A stretch of DNA of 64,000 bases from an uncultured Collinsella sp. GTDB taxonomy: Bacteria; Actinomycetota; Coriobacteriia; Coriobacteriales; Coriobacteriaceae. A program made the translations under genes and the position numbers. The first letter of the stretch is position 1. Each line of letters opens with the position of its first letter. The stretch lies in contig CABUQW010000004.1 in assembly GCA_902493895.1 (NCBI GenBank), positions 1 to 64,000 on the forward strand, written 5' to 3'. This document shows positions 25,383-32,984 of this stretch, piece after piece. The notes beneath the pieces were generated by a model. The model searched no databases, was not told the DNA's origin, and worked only from the letters and a program-made list of their open reading frames with translations.

Positions 25383-26222
25383 GTGACCGACACGCCAAGT
25401 GAACATACTGAGGGCCTGCTCCGCATTGGCGAGATTGCGCGCCTGTTTAACCTGAGCGTGGGCACGCTACGTCATTACGAGCAGATGGGCTTGCTGGATC
25501 CGGCGCACATCGATCCGGCAAGTGGATACCGCCACTACGGATCGCGGCAGCTCTCCACCCTCAACACCATCAGTCATCTGCGTGTTCTCGACTTGCCGCT
25601 CACACAAATCCGTGAGTTTGTGACCACGCGCGATGTGGACCTCATGCAGCGGCAGCTGGCGCAGCAGCAGGAGCTCATCGAGCGCAAGCGCCGCGAGCTG
25701 GAGCGCGTGTCGCGCAAGATCGACAACCGGCTTGCCCTGCTTCACGATGCCCTGAACACCGAGCTCGATACCATTTGCACAATCGATGCGCCCGAGCTTC
25801 GCTGCGCCGTATTGCGCGAACGCGTCAAGCCTACCGACGCCTATGCGCTGGAGTGGCAGATTCGTCAGCTGCAGAAGGGCCAGCACGAGACCTTTGTCTT
25901 TCTGGGCAACTTAGGCGTCGGGATTAGCGCCGTGCGCCTCGCCGCCGGCGACTTTGACGGCTACGACGAGGTCTTTATGCTGCTCGATGACACGGACGAT
26001 TACCTGGGCGATGTCGAAGTACGTCCCGCCGCGCGGTGTCTGACGGTCAGCTTCCGCGGCACGCACGGTCAGGCGGCCCCGCGCTATGAGCGCTTACTCG
26101 ATTACATGCACGAGCGCGACCTGTCCCCCGCCGGTCCCTCGCGCGAAATCGCCCTCATCGACGACATCATCAGCGACGACCCAGGGGCGTATGTGACGAG
26201 GATCGCGATACCGGTCCGCTAA
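25383..26222 (+). CDS. MerR-family regulator with GyrI-like effector domain
   Basis: The 279-aa regulator has an N-terminal MerR winged helix (residues 12-80; LRIGEIARLFNLSVGTLRHYEQMGLL), a dimerising coiled coil (about 95-130), and a C-terminal GyrI/BmrR-like ligand domain (about 140-279). The GTG start follows AAAGGAG. It probably senses substrates of the MATE pump and activates the 23910 promoter, controlling itself as well. Confidence 0.92.
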   Translation: MTDTPSEHTEGLLRIGEIARLFNLSVGTLRHYEQMGLLDPAHIDPASGYRHYGSRQLSTLNTISHLRVLDLPLTQIREFVTTRDVDLMQRQLAQQQELIERKRRELERVSRKIDNRLALLHDALNTELDTICTIDAPELRCAVLRERVKPTDAYALEWQIRQLQKGQHETFVFLGNLGVGISAVRLAAGDFDGYDEVFMLLDDTDDYLGDVEVRPAARCLTVSFRGTHGQAAPRYERLLDYMHERDLSPAGPSREIALIDDIISDDPGAYVTRIAIPVR

Positions 26223-26252
26223 TCACTACCATTTATCGAGCAATTCCATCCA

Positions 26253-26282
26253 TTTACCTTAATCCGAATTAGATTGTATTAT
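26253..26282 (+). promoter_or_regulatory. Promoter of the protease-lipoprotein pair
   Basis: TTTACC (26253-26258), 18 bases, then TATTAT (26277-26282), about 50 bases before the protease ATG. Confidence 0.5.
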
Positions 26283-26330
26283 GTAGCAAATAAAATGACA
26301 GCATATTGCCCCCCATAGGCAGGAGACATT

Positions 26331-27503
26331 ATGCCCAGAGTTCAATCACGTCGCTCGTTTCTTCTCGGCCTAGCCTCGATCATCGGCTTATCCGCGTCAC
26401 GCCCAACAAGAGTATTCGCTGCCGACTCAAACTCATCCGTCGCTTTTACATCAGACCTAGCACAAGACTACGCGCTTTCCCTGTTGCCCATCGTCGACGG
26501 ATCCGCGAACTTAGAGATCGAGCAAATCGTTCCCGTATGCCAACAAATCGGCCTTATCTGTGGCTATGAAATCAGTGTCACAAGGGAAGGAAGCCCTTAC
26601 GGTTATTTAATACTTGACGCATCATATCCTGGGCTTCTGAAGGAGATAACCCTCGGCGATACCATTCTTCCGATTTCAGCTTCTCTATCAAACGCCATTT
26701 CAACTTATTCCGGCCAACAGGCCACAAACCCAACCGTACTAATTTCGTACAACGATATTGAATATGGAACTTTGGTGCCAGGAACTAGAGACTGTGTAAC
26801 CAACTATAACAATATACGGTCTGTCCCGATTGTCACCGAAAAGGGTATAGCACCTCAAAGCAATAACCCAACTTCATGGAATGCAGTCATTATCAATGAA
26901 GATGACTTGATGTTGCATTTCCAAATAGACGATTTAAACGGAATACCGTTCCGAGGAGTCTCGGAATCATTAGTTGAAGCCCGCACTAATAAGTATGCAT
27001 GCGTCGTTTCTGCCTTGTACGCTGTATCAATGCATTACGGTCTCACCAGTTCAAACGCTAATCAATTTAATCCCGATTATTATAAAGAAATATGGAACGT
27101 CACTGGCACAACAACGTATAAGACCAATGATCAGGGCGTCGAGTACGGAAGCACGATCATCCCAGATGGAATTGTTCCGTTTAAAAGTCTTGCCGCTCAA
27201 AAGGGTAGAGCACTTAATACTCAATTTTTCGGTTATCAGCCTCAATTCGCTCAGTACAGAGCAACTATCGATCAAGGGAATATCGGCTTGTATCATATGT
27301 GGATCAACAGCCGAAACAGTGAAGGATCCGTCGAGCTATCAGGTCATACAGTCACGGTAACTGGCTATTTTACTGGGCATAATGGAAGCTCTGGCATCGA
27401 ACTGCAGTGGCTCGAAGTATTCGACGGATGGAACACTTATCCCCGAGCGATTAACTATGCAACGCCCAATATGGTCAAATTGAACGGAACAGTCTTTTGG
27501 TAG
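26331..27503 (+). CDS. Secreted papain-like (C10/C39-like) cysteine protease
   Basis: This 390-aa exported protein has a signal peptide carrying a twin-arginine motif (QSRRSFLLGLA), with cleavage near VFAADS. Residues about 40-210 look like a streptopain-type propeptide (CGYEISVTREGSPYGYLILD). The catalytic part has Cys224 in YACVVSALYAVSMHYG, His339 in LSGHTVTVTGY, and an Asp/Trp segment (VFDGW, 364-367) where the third catalytic residue is expected. AGGAG precedes the ATG. Base composition is clearly AT-richer than neighbouring genes, suggesting acquisition. Exact peptidase family is uncertain. Confidence 0.7.
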   Translation: MPRVQSRRSFLLGLASIIGLSASRPTRVFAADSNSSVAFTSDLAQDYALSLLPIVDGSANLEIEQIVPVCQQIGLICGYEISVTREGSPYGYLILDASYPGLLKEITLGDTILPISASLSNAISTYSGQQATNPTVLISYNDIEYGTLVPGTRDCVTNYNNIRSVPIVTEKGIAPQSNNPTSWNAVIINEDDLMLHFQIDDLNGIPFRGVSESLVEARTNKYACVVSALYAVSMHYGLTSSNANQFNPDYYKEIWNVTGTTTYKTNDQGVEYGSTIIPDGIVPFKSLAAQKGRALNTQFFGYQPQFAQYRATIDQGNIGLYHMWINSRNSEGSVELSGHTVTVTGYFTGHNGSSGIELQWLEVFDGWNTYPRAINYATPNMVKLNGTVFW

Positions 27504-27508
27504 ACCGG

Positions 27509-27895
27509 ATGGCACCATCAAAATGCTATGGCACCACGGCCTTTGCCCTGGTTACGATATTGGTGATTTTCGCTATGTTTGCATCCGTTTCTTCATGCAC
27601 AGATAGAGCCCGCTATAGCGGAGGAGATGATTACCTTGTCTTTGGAGCCGGCAGCGTTCATTCTATTGAGGGAACGGAACTCGTAATCCAAACAGACAAC
27701 AGTCCCCGCTACACCGACGCTGGAAAGCAAACCCGGATTACATTCCCCTCATCTGGCCGAATCAAAGACAAGCTTTCCCAAATCAAAGTTGGGACAAGAG
27801 TTTCCTACTCACGCTTTGAGTCGGTAGACGCATCTGGATCATACGAGGGAAACGATATCGAAATTGAACAGGCAAACACTATAAGGAGATGTTGA
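27509..27895 (+). CDS. Small predicted lipoprotein, partner of the protease
   Basis: This 128-aa product has a hydrophobic N-terminus ending in a lipobox (VSSC, Cys about 30), so it is probably lipid-anchored. The mature part is beta-rich (GSVHSIEGTELVIQTD; KVGTRVSYSRFESVD), suggestive of a small barrel. It starts 5 bases after the protease stop with no clear ribosome binding site, so translation is probably coupled. By analogy with staphopain-staphostatin and SpeB-Spi pairs it could be an inhibitor. This rests on position only. Confidence 0.6.
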   Translation: MAPSKCYGTTAFALVTILVIFAMFASVSSCTDRARYSGGDDYLVFGAGSVHSIEGTELVIQTDNSPRYTDAGKQTRITFPSSGRIKDKLSQIKVGTRVSYSRFESVDASGSYEGNDIEIEQANTIRRC

Positions 27896-27924
27896 GGAAC
27901 TGAGCCTCTGCGCAGCTCCTCAAC
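27891..27924. terminator. Hairpin between lipoprotein gene and ligA
   Basis: The stem GTTGAGGA/TCCTCAAC lies between convergent genes and overlaps the lipoprotein stop. T-run weak on both strands. Confidence 0.45.
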
Positions 27925-27930
27925 AAATCA

Positions 27931-30159
27931 TTATGCCTCCGGGACCCTACCCGTCGCCAAAATCTGTTCAAGTGCCGCCTCATCCAGCACGGGTACGCCC
28001 AGCTGCTCGGCCTTGGTGAGCTTGGAGCCCGCTTTGGGACCGGCGACCAGATAGCTCGTCTTCTTTGAAACACTGCCCGAAACCTTGGCGCCGAGCACCT
28101 TGAGCGCCGCGCCCGCCTCGTCGCGGGTGCGGTTGACGAGCGTGCCGGTGAGCACGAAGGTCAGACCCGCAAGCGGCTGCGCGTCGGCGAGCTCGCCCGC
28201 TACGCCAGCGTCGGCTGCGGCTTGCGCGTGCGCGGCGCCCAAATCGACCTCGAGCGACAGGCCCGCTTGGCGCAGACGTTCCAGCACGGCAAGGTTTTCG
28301 GGCACGGCCAGGAACTGCTTAACGCTCGCCGCAATCTTGGGACCGATGCCCTCGCACTCGGCGATGTCCTCTTCGCTCGCCAAGATGAGCTTGTCAATCG
28401 ACAGGAATCGCTCGGCGATGACCTCACCCACGCTCTTGCCCACGTGGCGGATGCCCAGGGCAAACAGCACGCGACCGAGCGGCTGGCTCTTGGACTTGTT
28501 GAGCTCGGCGATGATTTTCTCAGCCGTCTTAAGGCCTACCGGAATGGGGTCGCCCTTCTTGACGCCCTTTTTGCTGTTGGAGCTGGCATAGGTGCGGCCT
28601 GTGTCCAGGCCTGCGATGTCGTCGACTGTGAGCTGGTAGAAGTCCGCGACATCGTGGATCAAGCCGGCGGCGATCATCTTGTCGACGATCTCGTCGCCCA
28701 AGCCGTCGACGTCCATGCAGCCGCGGCTCACCCAGTGGAGCAAGCGCTCCTTGAGCTGCGCGGGACAGTCGATGGAGACGCAACGGTAAGCGACTTCGCC
28801 ATCCTCGTGGACCACAGGGCTGCCGCACACGGGGCAGACCTCGGGCATGTGCCAGTCAACCGAATCGGCCGGGCGCTTATCGAGCACCGGGCCCACGACC
28901 TCGGGAATCACGTCGCCCGCCTTGTGCACGATGATGGTGTCGCCTTCGCGCACGTTTTTACGACGGATCTCGTCGATGTTGTGCAGCGTGGCGCGCGCGA
29001 TGGTGGAGCCGGCGACCGTCACTGGGTCGAACTCGGCGACCGGCGTGAGCACACCGGTGCGGCCCACCTGGATGCGAATTTCGCGCAGGACGGTCTGCTT
29101 TTCCTCGGGCGGGAACTTAAAGGCAATGGCCCATCGCGGCGCGCGGGCGGTAAAGCCCAGATCGAGCTGCTGCTGGAAGCTGTCAACCTTTACGACCACG
29201 CCGTCGATGTCGTAGTCCAGGTCACCGCGATGCTCGAGTGCCTGGGCGCAGAACTCGTGAACCTCGGTCGGGGTGGCGCAGCGTGCCACGTTAGGGTTGA
29301 CGCTAAAGCCGGCGCTGCGCAGCCAGTCCAGAAACTCGCGCTGACTGTGAACGTGCAACGGGTCGGTATCGGCGATGGCGTAGATGAAGGTGGCAAGGTC
29401 GCGTCGCGCCGTGACCTTGGGATCCTTCTGACGCAGGCTACCGGCGGCGGCGTTGCGCGGGTTGGCGAAGGAGTCGCGGCCCTCGGCATCAGCCTCTTCA
29501 TTCAGGCGAACAAAGCTGCCCTTGGGCATATAGACCTCGCCGCGCACCTCAATGGTGCGCTCGCGGTCGGCGCCCATGTGGGCGAGCGCCGGCTCGGACA
29601 GGTGCATGGGCACATCCTTGATAGTACGGACGTTGAGCGACACGTCCTCGCCCGTGGTGCCATCGCCACGTGTGGCCGCACGTACGAAGGTGCCGTTTTG
29701 GTAGGTAAGCGCCACACCCAGGCCGTCGATCTTAAGCTCGCAGGTATAGGTGACGCTGCCGGCACCGAGCGCATCCTCGGCGCGCTGGAGCCACGCGTCG
29801 AGCTCGTCCAGATCCATGGCATCGTCCATGGAATACATGCGTGCCATGTGCGTGACCGGCGTAAACTGCTCGCTCACGTAGCCGCCCACGCGCTGGGTAT
29901 AGCTATCGGGCGTCACCAGGTCGGGGTAGGTTGCCTCGATTTCCTGCAGCTCAACGAGCATTTTGTCAAAGGCGGCGTCCGTGATCTCGGGCGCATCGAG
30001 CATGTAGTAGCGATAGGCGTGGTAATCGAGCTCGTGGCGCAGCTCGGCCGCGCGCGCTGCCGCCTGGGCACGGGCATCGGTCGGTGCGGTGGCTTCCGCG
30101 GTCGCGGGTGTTTCGGTATCGATGTCCACGCCGTCACCAAACAGGCTCGATTGCTCCAT
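27931..30159 (-). CDS. ligA: NAD-dependent DNA ligase LigA
   Basis: LigA (742 aa) seals nicks in replication and repair using NAD+. Domains in order are Ia and adenylation with the lysine in CELKIDG (about residue 141), OB fold, Cys4 zinc finger (CPVCG...CVSIDCPAQ), helix-hairpin-helix repeats, and a C-terminal BRCT domain (about 660-742). It is longer than the typical 670 aa because of a 35-residue N-terminal extension and loop insertions. The start is set by AAGGAG 7 bases before the ATG; upstream codons lack a site. Confidence 0.97.
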   Translation of the reverse strand: MEQSSLFGDGVDIDTETPATAEATAPTDARAQAAARAAELRHELDYHAYRYYMLDAPEITDAAFDKMLVELQEIEATYPDLVTPDSYTQRVGGYVSEQFTPVTHMARMYSMDDAMDLDELDAWLQRAEDALGAGSVTYTCELKIDGLGVALTYQNGTFVRAATRGDGTTGEDVSLNVRTIKDVPMHLSEPALAHMGADRERTIEVRGEVYMPKGSFVRLNEEADAEGRDSFANPRNAAAGSLRQKDPKVTARRDLATFIYAIADTDPLHVHSQREFLDWLRSAGFSVNPNVARCATPTEVHEFCAQALEHRGDLDYDIDGVVVKVDSFQQQLDLGFTARAPRWAIAFKFPPEEKQTVLREIRIQVGRTGVLTPVAEFDPVTVAGSTIARATLHNIDEIRRKNVREGDTIIVHKAGDVIPEVVGPVLDKRPADSVDWHMPEVCPVCGSPVVHEDGEVAYRCVSIDCPAQLKERLLHWVSRGCMDVDGLGDEIVDKMIAAGLIHDVADFYQLTVDDIAGLDTGRTYASSNSKKGVKKGDPIPVGLKTAEKIIAELNKSKSQPLGRVLFALGIRHVGKSVGEVIAERFLSIDKLILASEEDIAECEGIGPKIAASVKQFLAVPENLAVLERLRQAGLSLEVDLGAAHAQAAADAGVAGELADAQPLAGLTFVLTGTLVNRTRDEAGAALKVLGAKVSGSVSKKTSYLVAGPKAGSKLTKAEQLGVPVLDEAALEQILATGRVPEA

Positions 30160-30267
30160 AGCGGCACTCCTTCGCTCGATTTCAAACGGATACAAGAGTA
30201 CCACCGGTCGCAATGGGGCCGAATAGCGGTCTCAAACCGCACCGAATCGGCAGCCGCCAGACTGGGG

Positions 30268-30470
30268 TGGACAGTTAGTTCAGATACGTATAAATCCTAG
30301 AGCTGGATTAGGCACGAACACCCCTGTTTCAACTCATTTGGGCTCCTCGAGACCATGTAAACGTCCCGCTCGCCCTCCCAAACACCCATTCAAACCCCAT
30401 CCCAATCTAAAATTGCTCAAAACGCATCCCAAGCTGCCCCAGATTTATACGTATCTGAACTAACTGTCCA
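30268..30470. repeat. 203-bp MITE-like element with 29-bp perfect terminal inverted repeats
   Basis: The ends TGGACAGTTAGTTCAGATAC... (30268-30296) and their exact complement (30442-30470) enclose 145 bases with no ORF. No target duplication is evident. It lies between ligA and the htrA terminator. Confidence 0.7.
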
Positions 30471-30544
30471 AGCCCTTCCAAACCAAGCCTCTTGCCTGCC
30501 ACAAGTGATCCGTTTTCCTCCGTCCCCAACGGATCAATAGGAAA

Positions 30545-30582
30545 AGAGGGGGCTGTCTCGCGTTGACGGGACAGCCCCCTCT
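30545..30582 (-). terminator. Intrinsic terminator of htrA
   Basis: The stem AGAGGGGGCTGTC/GACAGCCCCCTCT (13 bp) is followed on the minus strand by TTTTCC, 27 bases after the htrA stop. Confidence 0.9.
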
Positions 30583-30608
30583 GGCTTCGATATGTGTGGA
30601 GTGGCTCG

Positions 30609-32063
30609 TTAGTAACCCTGACCGTAGCCCTGGCCCTGCTGGCCCAGCAGTTCCTCCAGATACTGGCGCAGCTGCTCGTCGGTAATACCGCCGTTGCCAG
30701 TGTCGGTCGCGCTGTCGTCCTGCTGCTGGTTCTGCAGCTTCTCATCGGAGCCCAGCTCGACGGTGACCTTCTTCTCTTCCTTACCGCGCACGAGTGTGAT
30801 CTCGACCTTCTCACCCACCTCGTGGCTGCGCAGCGCGATGATCAGGCCATCGGCGCTCGTAATCTCGTCATCGCCCAGCTTGGTGATGACGTCGCCTTCT
30901 TGGATGCCAGCCTTGGCAGCAGGGCCGTCCTCAACGACGCTCGCCACGTATGCGCCGCTATCGGTGCTCAGCTTGTTGGTGCGGGCGTTGAGCGCATTGA
31001 CGCTCGAAAGCGTGGCACCCAGGTACGGGTGAACCGGCGTCTTGCCGTCGATGATCTGGTCGGCAATGTTCTTGGCGTAGTTAACGGGAATAGCAAAGCC
31101 CACGCCCGAGCTGGAGCCCGAATAGCTCTCGATAAGCGAGTTGATACCCACCAGCTCACCGTTGTCGTTGACGAGCGCGCCGCCGGAGTTGCCCGGGTTG
31201 ATGGCGGCATCGGTCTGGATCATGTTGGCATAGATGGTGTTGCCGCTGGTAGAGCTCATGGCCGTGGAGCGATACAGCGCCGACACAATGCCCGTAGAGA
31301 CAGACTGTTCGTTACCGAACGGCGAACCGATTGCCATGACCCACTCGCCCACGTTGAGCTTGGAGGAATCACCGATCTCGATCGGCGTGAGCTTGGAGGC
31401 GTCGGCGTCCTTGAGCTTGATGACGGCCAGGTCGCTCGAGGCATCGTTGCCCACGAACTCGGCCTCGTACGTGGTTCCGTCGTCCATGGTAACCACGTAC
31501 TGGTCATAGCCGTCGACCACGTGGTTGTTGGTGAGGATGTGGCCCTCGGTATCGAGCACCACGCCCGAACCGACGCTGCCCGAGTTGTCCGACTCGTCGG
31601 CAGACTGCGAAAGCGAGCCATTCTGGCTGCCGCTCGAAGTGGCGGTGATGGAAACCACGGAGGGCAATGCCTTGGCAGAAACGGCCTCGGCCAACGTGGT
31701 GTCCTCGGAGTCGATGGTGATCTTTTGCGTCGACGAACCCGAAGCACCCGCCGTCACGGCATTCTTTCCGCCGCCAATGTTGAGCGTGCCGCTCATAATG
31801 AGCGCGATGACCAGCAGGGCGCCACAGGCGCAGCCGGCAAGCGCCGTAATAAAGATCGGCAGCTTTTTGGTCTTGGTCTTGACCACCGTGTGCTTGTTTA
31901 CAACCTGCTGACTGTCCAGCGGCTGGCCGGTCTGCGTGTCGTAGGCCTGCACATAGGGAATGTTGCTGTCGGCAGGCGTCGACTCCACCTGCACGCGCGG
32001 CTGCTGCTGAGTCTCGCCGGCATTGCCAACATCCTGGGGACGCTGGGAATCGTACTCGCTCAT
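30609..32063 (-). CDS. HtrA/DegP-family S1C serine protease, membrane-anchored
   Basis: The 484-aa envelope stress protease has a cytoplasmic N-terminus (1-65), one membrane helix (about 68-90), a trypsin-like domain with His (TNNHVVDG, about 177), Asp (SSDLAVIK, about 210) and Ser (NPGNSGGAL, about 291), one PDZ domain (about 360-440), and a Gln/Gly-rich tail ending QGYGQGY. It removes or refolds damaged exported proteins. AAAGGA precedes the ATG. Confidence 0.94.
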   Translation of the reverse strand: MSEYDSQRPQDVGNAGETQQQPRVQVESTPADSNIPYVQAYDTQTGQPLDSQQVVNKHTVVKTKTKKLPIFITALAGCACGALLVIALIMSGTLNIGGGKNAVTAGASGSSTQKITIDSEDTTLAEAVSAKALPSVVSITATSSGSQNGSLSQSADESDNSGSVGSGVVLDTEGHILTNNHVVDGYDQYVVTMDDGTTYEAEFVGNDASSDLAVIKLKDADASKLTPIEIGDSSKLNVGEWVMAIGSPFGNEQSVSTGIVSALYRSTAMSSTSGNTIYANMIQTDAAINPGNSGGALVNDNGELVGINSLIESYSGSSSGVGFAIPVNYAKNIADQIIDGKTPVHPYLGATLSSVNALNARTNKLSTDSGAYVASVVEDGPAAKAGIQEGDVITKLGDDEITSADGLIIALRSHEVGEKVEITLVRGKEEKKVTVELGSDEKLQNQQQDDSATDTGNGGITDEQLRQYLEELLGQQGQGYGQGY

Positions 32064-32092
32064 GGCTGCGATCCTTTCGTCAAATAACCAAA

Positions 32093-32116
32093 GGCCCGCC
32101 AAACATATGGCGGGCC
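32093..32116. terminator. Hairpin between regulator gene and htrA
   Basis: A perfect 8-bp stem, GGCCCGCC-aaacatat-GGCGGGCC, is followed on the minus strand by TTTGGTTATTT. Probable terminator of the upstream regulator/GS-like transcript, or a 5'-UTR hairpin of htrA. Confidence 0.55.
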
Positions 32117-32234
32117 ATCATTGTTCACGTTGAGTTGTACCCCAATATGCGGGCGCAAGTGTATGAGAACGCAATCTTTTAGGAAGGCTTAAGTTCTGTT
32201 GCAGGCCCGAAAGGAACCCGCATCTGCGTCAAAA

Positions 32235-32267
32235 CCACTACAAAGGCGCGTGTCCCCTTTGTGGCGG
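32235..32267. repeat. Palindromic repeat family B, copy 4 (33 bp)
   Basis: The form is CCACTACAAAGGCGC...CCTTTGTGGCGG. It lies 5 bases after the regulator stop codon. Confidence 0.8.
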
Positions 32268-32271
32268 AAAT

Positions 32272-32934
32272 CTAGTCCTTAAACAGATAGCCCACGCCGC
32301 GGACGGTGGTGATGTGTGCCGCGATCTGCGGGCCCACCTTGGAGCGGATACGTCGAATGTGCACGTCGACGGTGCGCGTGCCGCCGCAGTACTCAAAGCC
32401 CCACACGCGGTGCAGCAGCACCTCGCGGCTGTAGGCGCGGTTGGGATGCGTCGCCAAAAAGCTCAGCAGCGAGTACTCCATCAACGTCAGGTCGATGGGT
32501 TCGTCATCGAGCGTCACCTGGTAGGTAGCCAGGTTAATCTCGAGGTTGTCGATGTTGAGCACATCGTCGGCGGCGACGGTCTCCTCCTCGCCCATCAAGC
32601 GCTGCGCGCGAGCCTTGAGCTCGTTGGGCGTCGCCGTGGGGCATACAAAGTCGGCATGCGCGTGATTGGGCAGGCGCAAGGTACCGAGCGCCTCGTCGTC
32701 GACGATCACCAGCATGGGAACGCCGCCGCGGTCGTCGAGCCATTTGGCAATCTGATCGATGCGGTCGCTGCGGATGCCATCGGAATCGAGAATCAGCAAG
32801 TCAAAGTCGTGCGCTGCAGTCGGCGAATCGGGGGTTGCCAGGCTCACCTCGACACCCAGGGTGGTCGTCAAGCTGCGGGCAAACTCGTGGAAGCGCGTCG
32901 TGCGCGCCATGAACAGGGCACTCTTATCGGACAT
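32272..32934 (-). CDS. GlnR-like orphan OmpR/PhoB-family regulator
   Basis: The 220-aa regulator has a C-terminal OmpR-type winged helix (about 125-220; TLMEYSLLSFLATHPNRAYSREVLL and TVDVHIRRIRSKVG). Its receiver-like N-terminus has an altered acidic pocket (LLILDSDGIRSD) and no visible partner kinase. Actinobacterial GlnR has this build, and the gene follows a glutamine-synthetase-like gene by 50 bases, so a role in nitrogen control is plausible but inferred. GGAGG precedes the ATG. Confidence 0.7.
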   Translation of the reverse strand: MSDKSALFMARTTRFHEFARSLTTTLGVEVSLATPDSPTAAHDFDLLILDSDGIRSDRIDQIAKWLDDRGGVPMLVIVDDEALGTLRLPNHAHADFVCPTATPNELKARAQRLMGEEETVAADDVLNIDNLEINLATYQVTLDDEPIDLTLMEYSLLSFLATHPNRAYSREVLLHRVWGFEYCGGTRTVDVHIRRIRSKVGPQIAAHITTVRGVGYLFKD

Positions 32935-32984
32935 ATCGGCCTCCAAGGAAATGAGCTCAATCGTACTGAAACAAGTCAGCGCGA

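Noticed and set aside
27497..27508. TTG start four codons upstream for the lipoprotein gene
   Set aside because: It lies inside the protease stop region with no ribosome binding site; ATG at 27509 gives a normal lipoprotein signal.
28222..30300. 692-codon plus-strand frame over ligA
   Set aside because: Antisense shadow of ligA; no ribosome binding site or recognisable domain.
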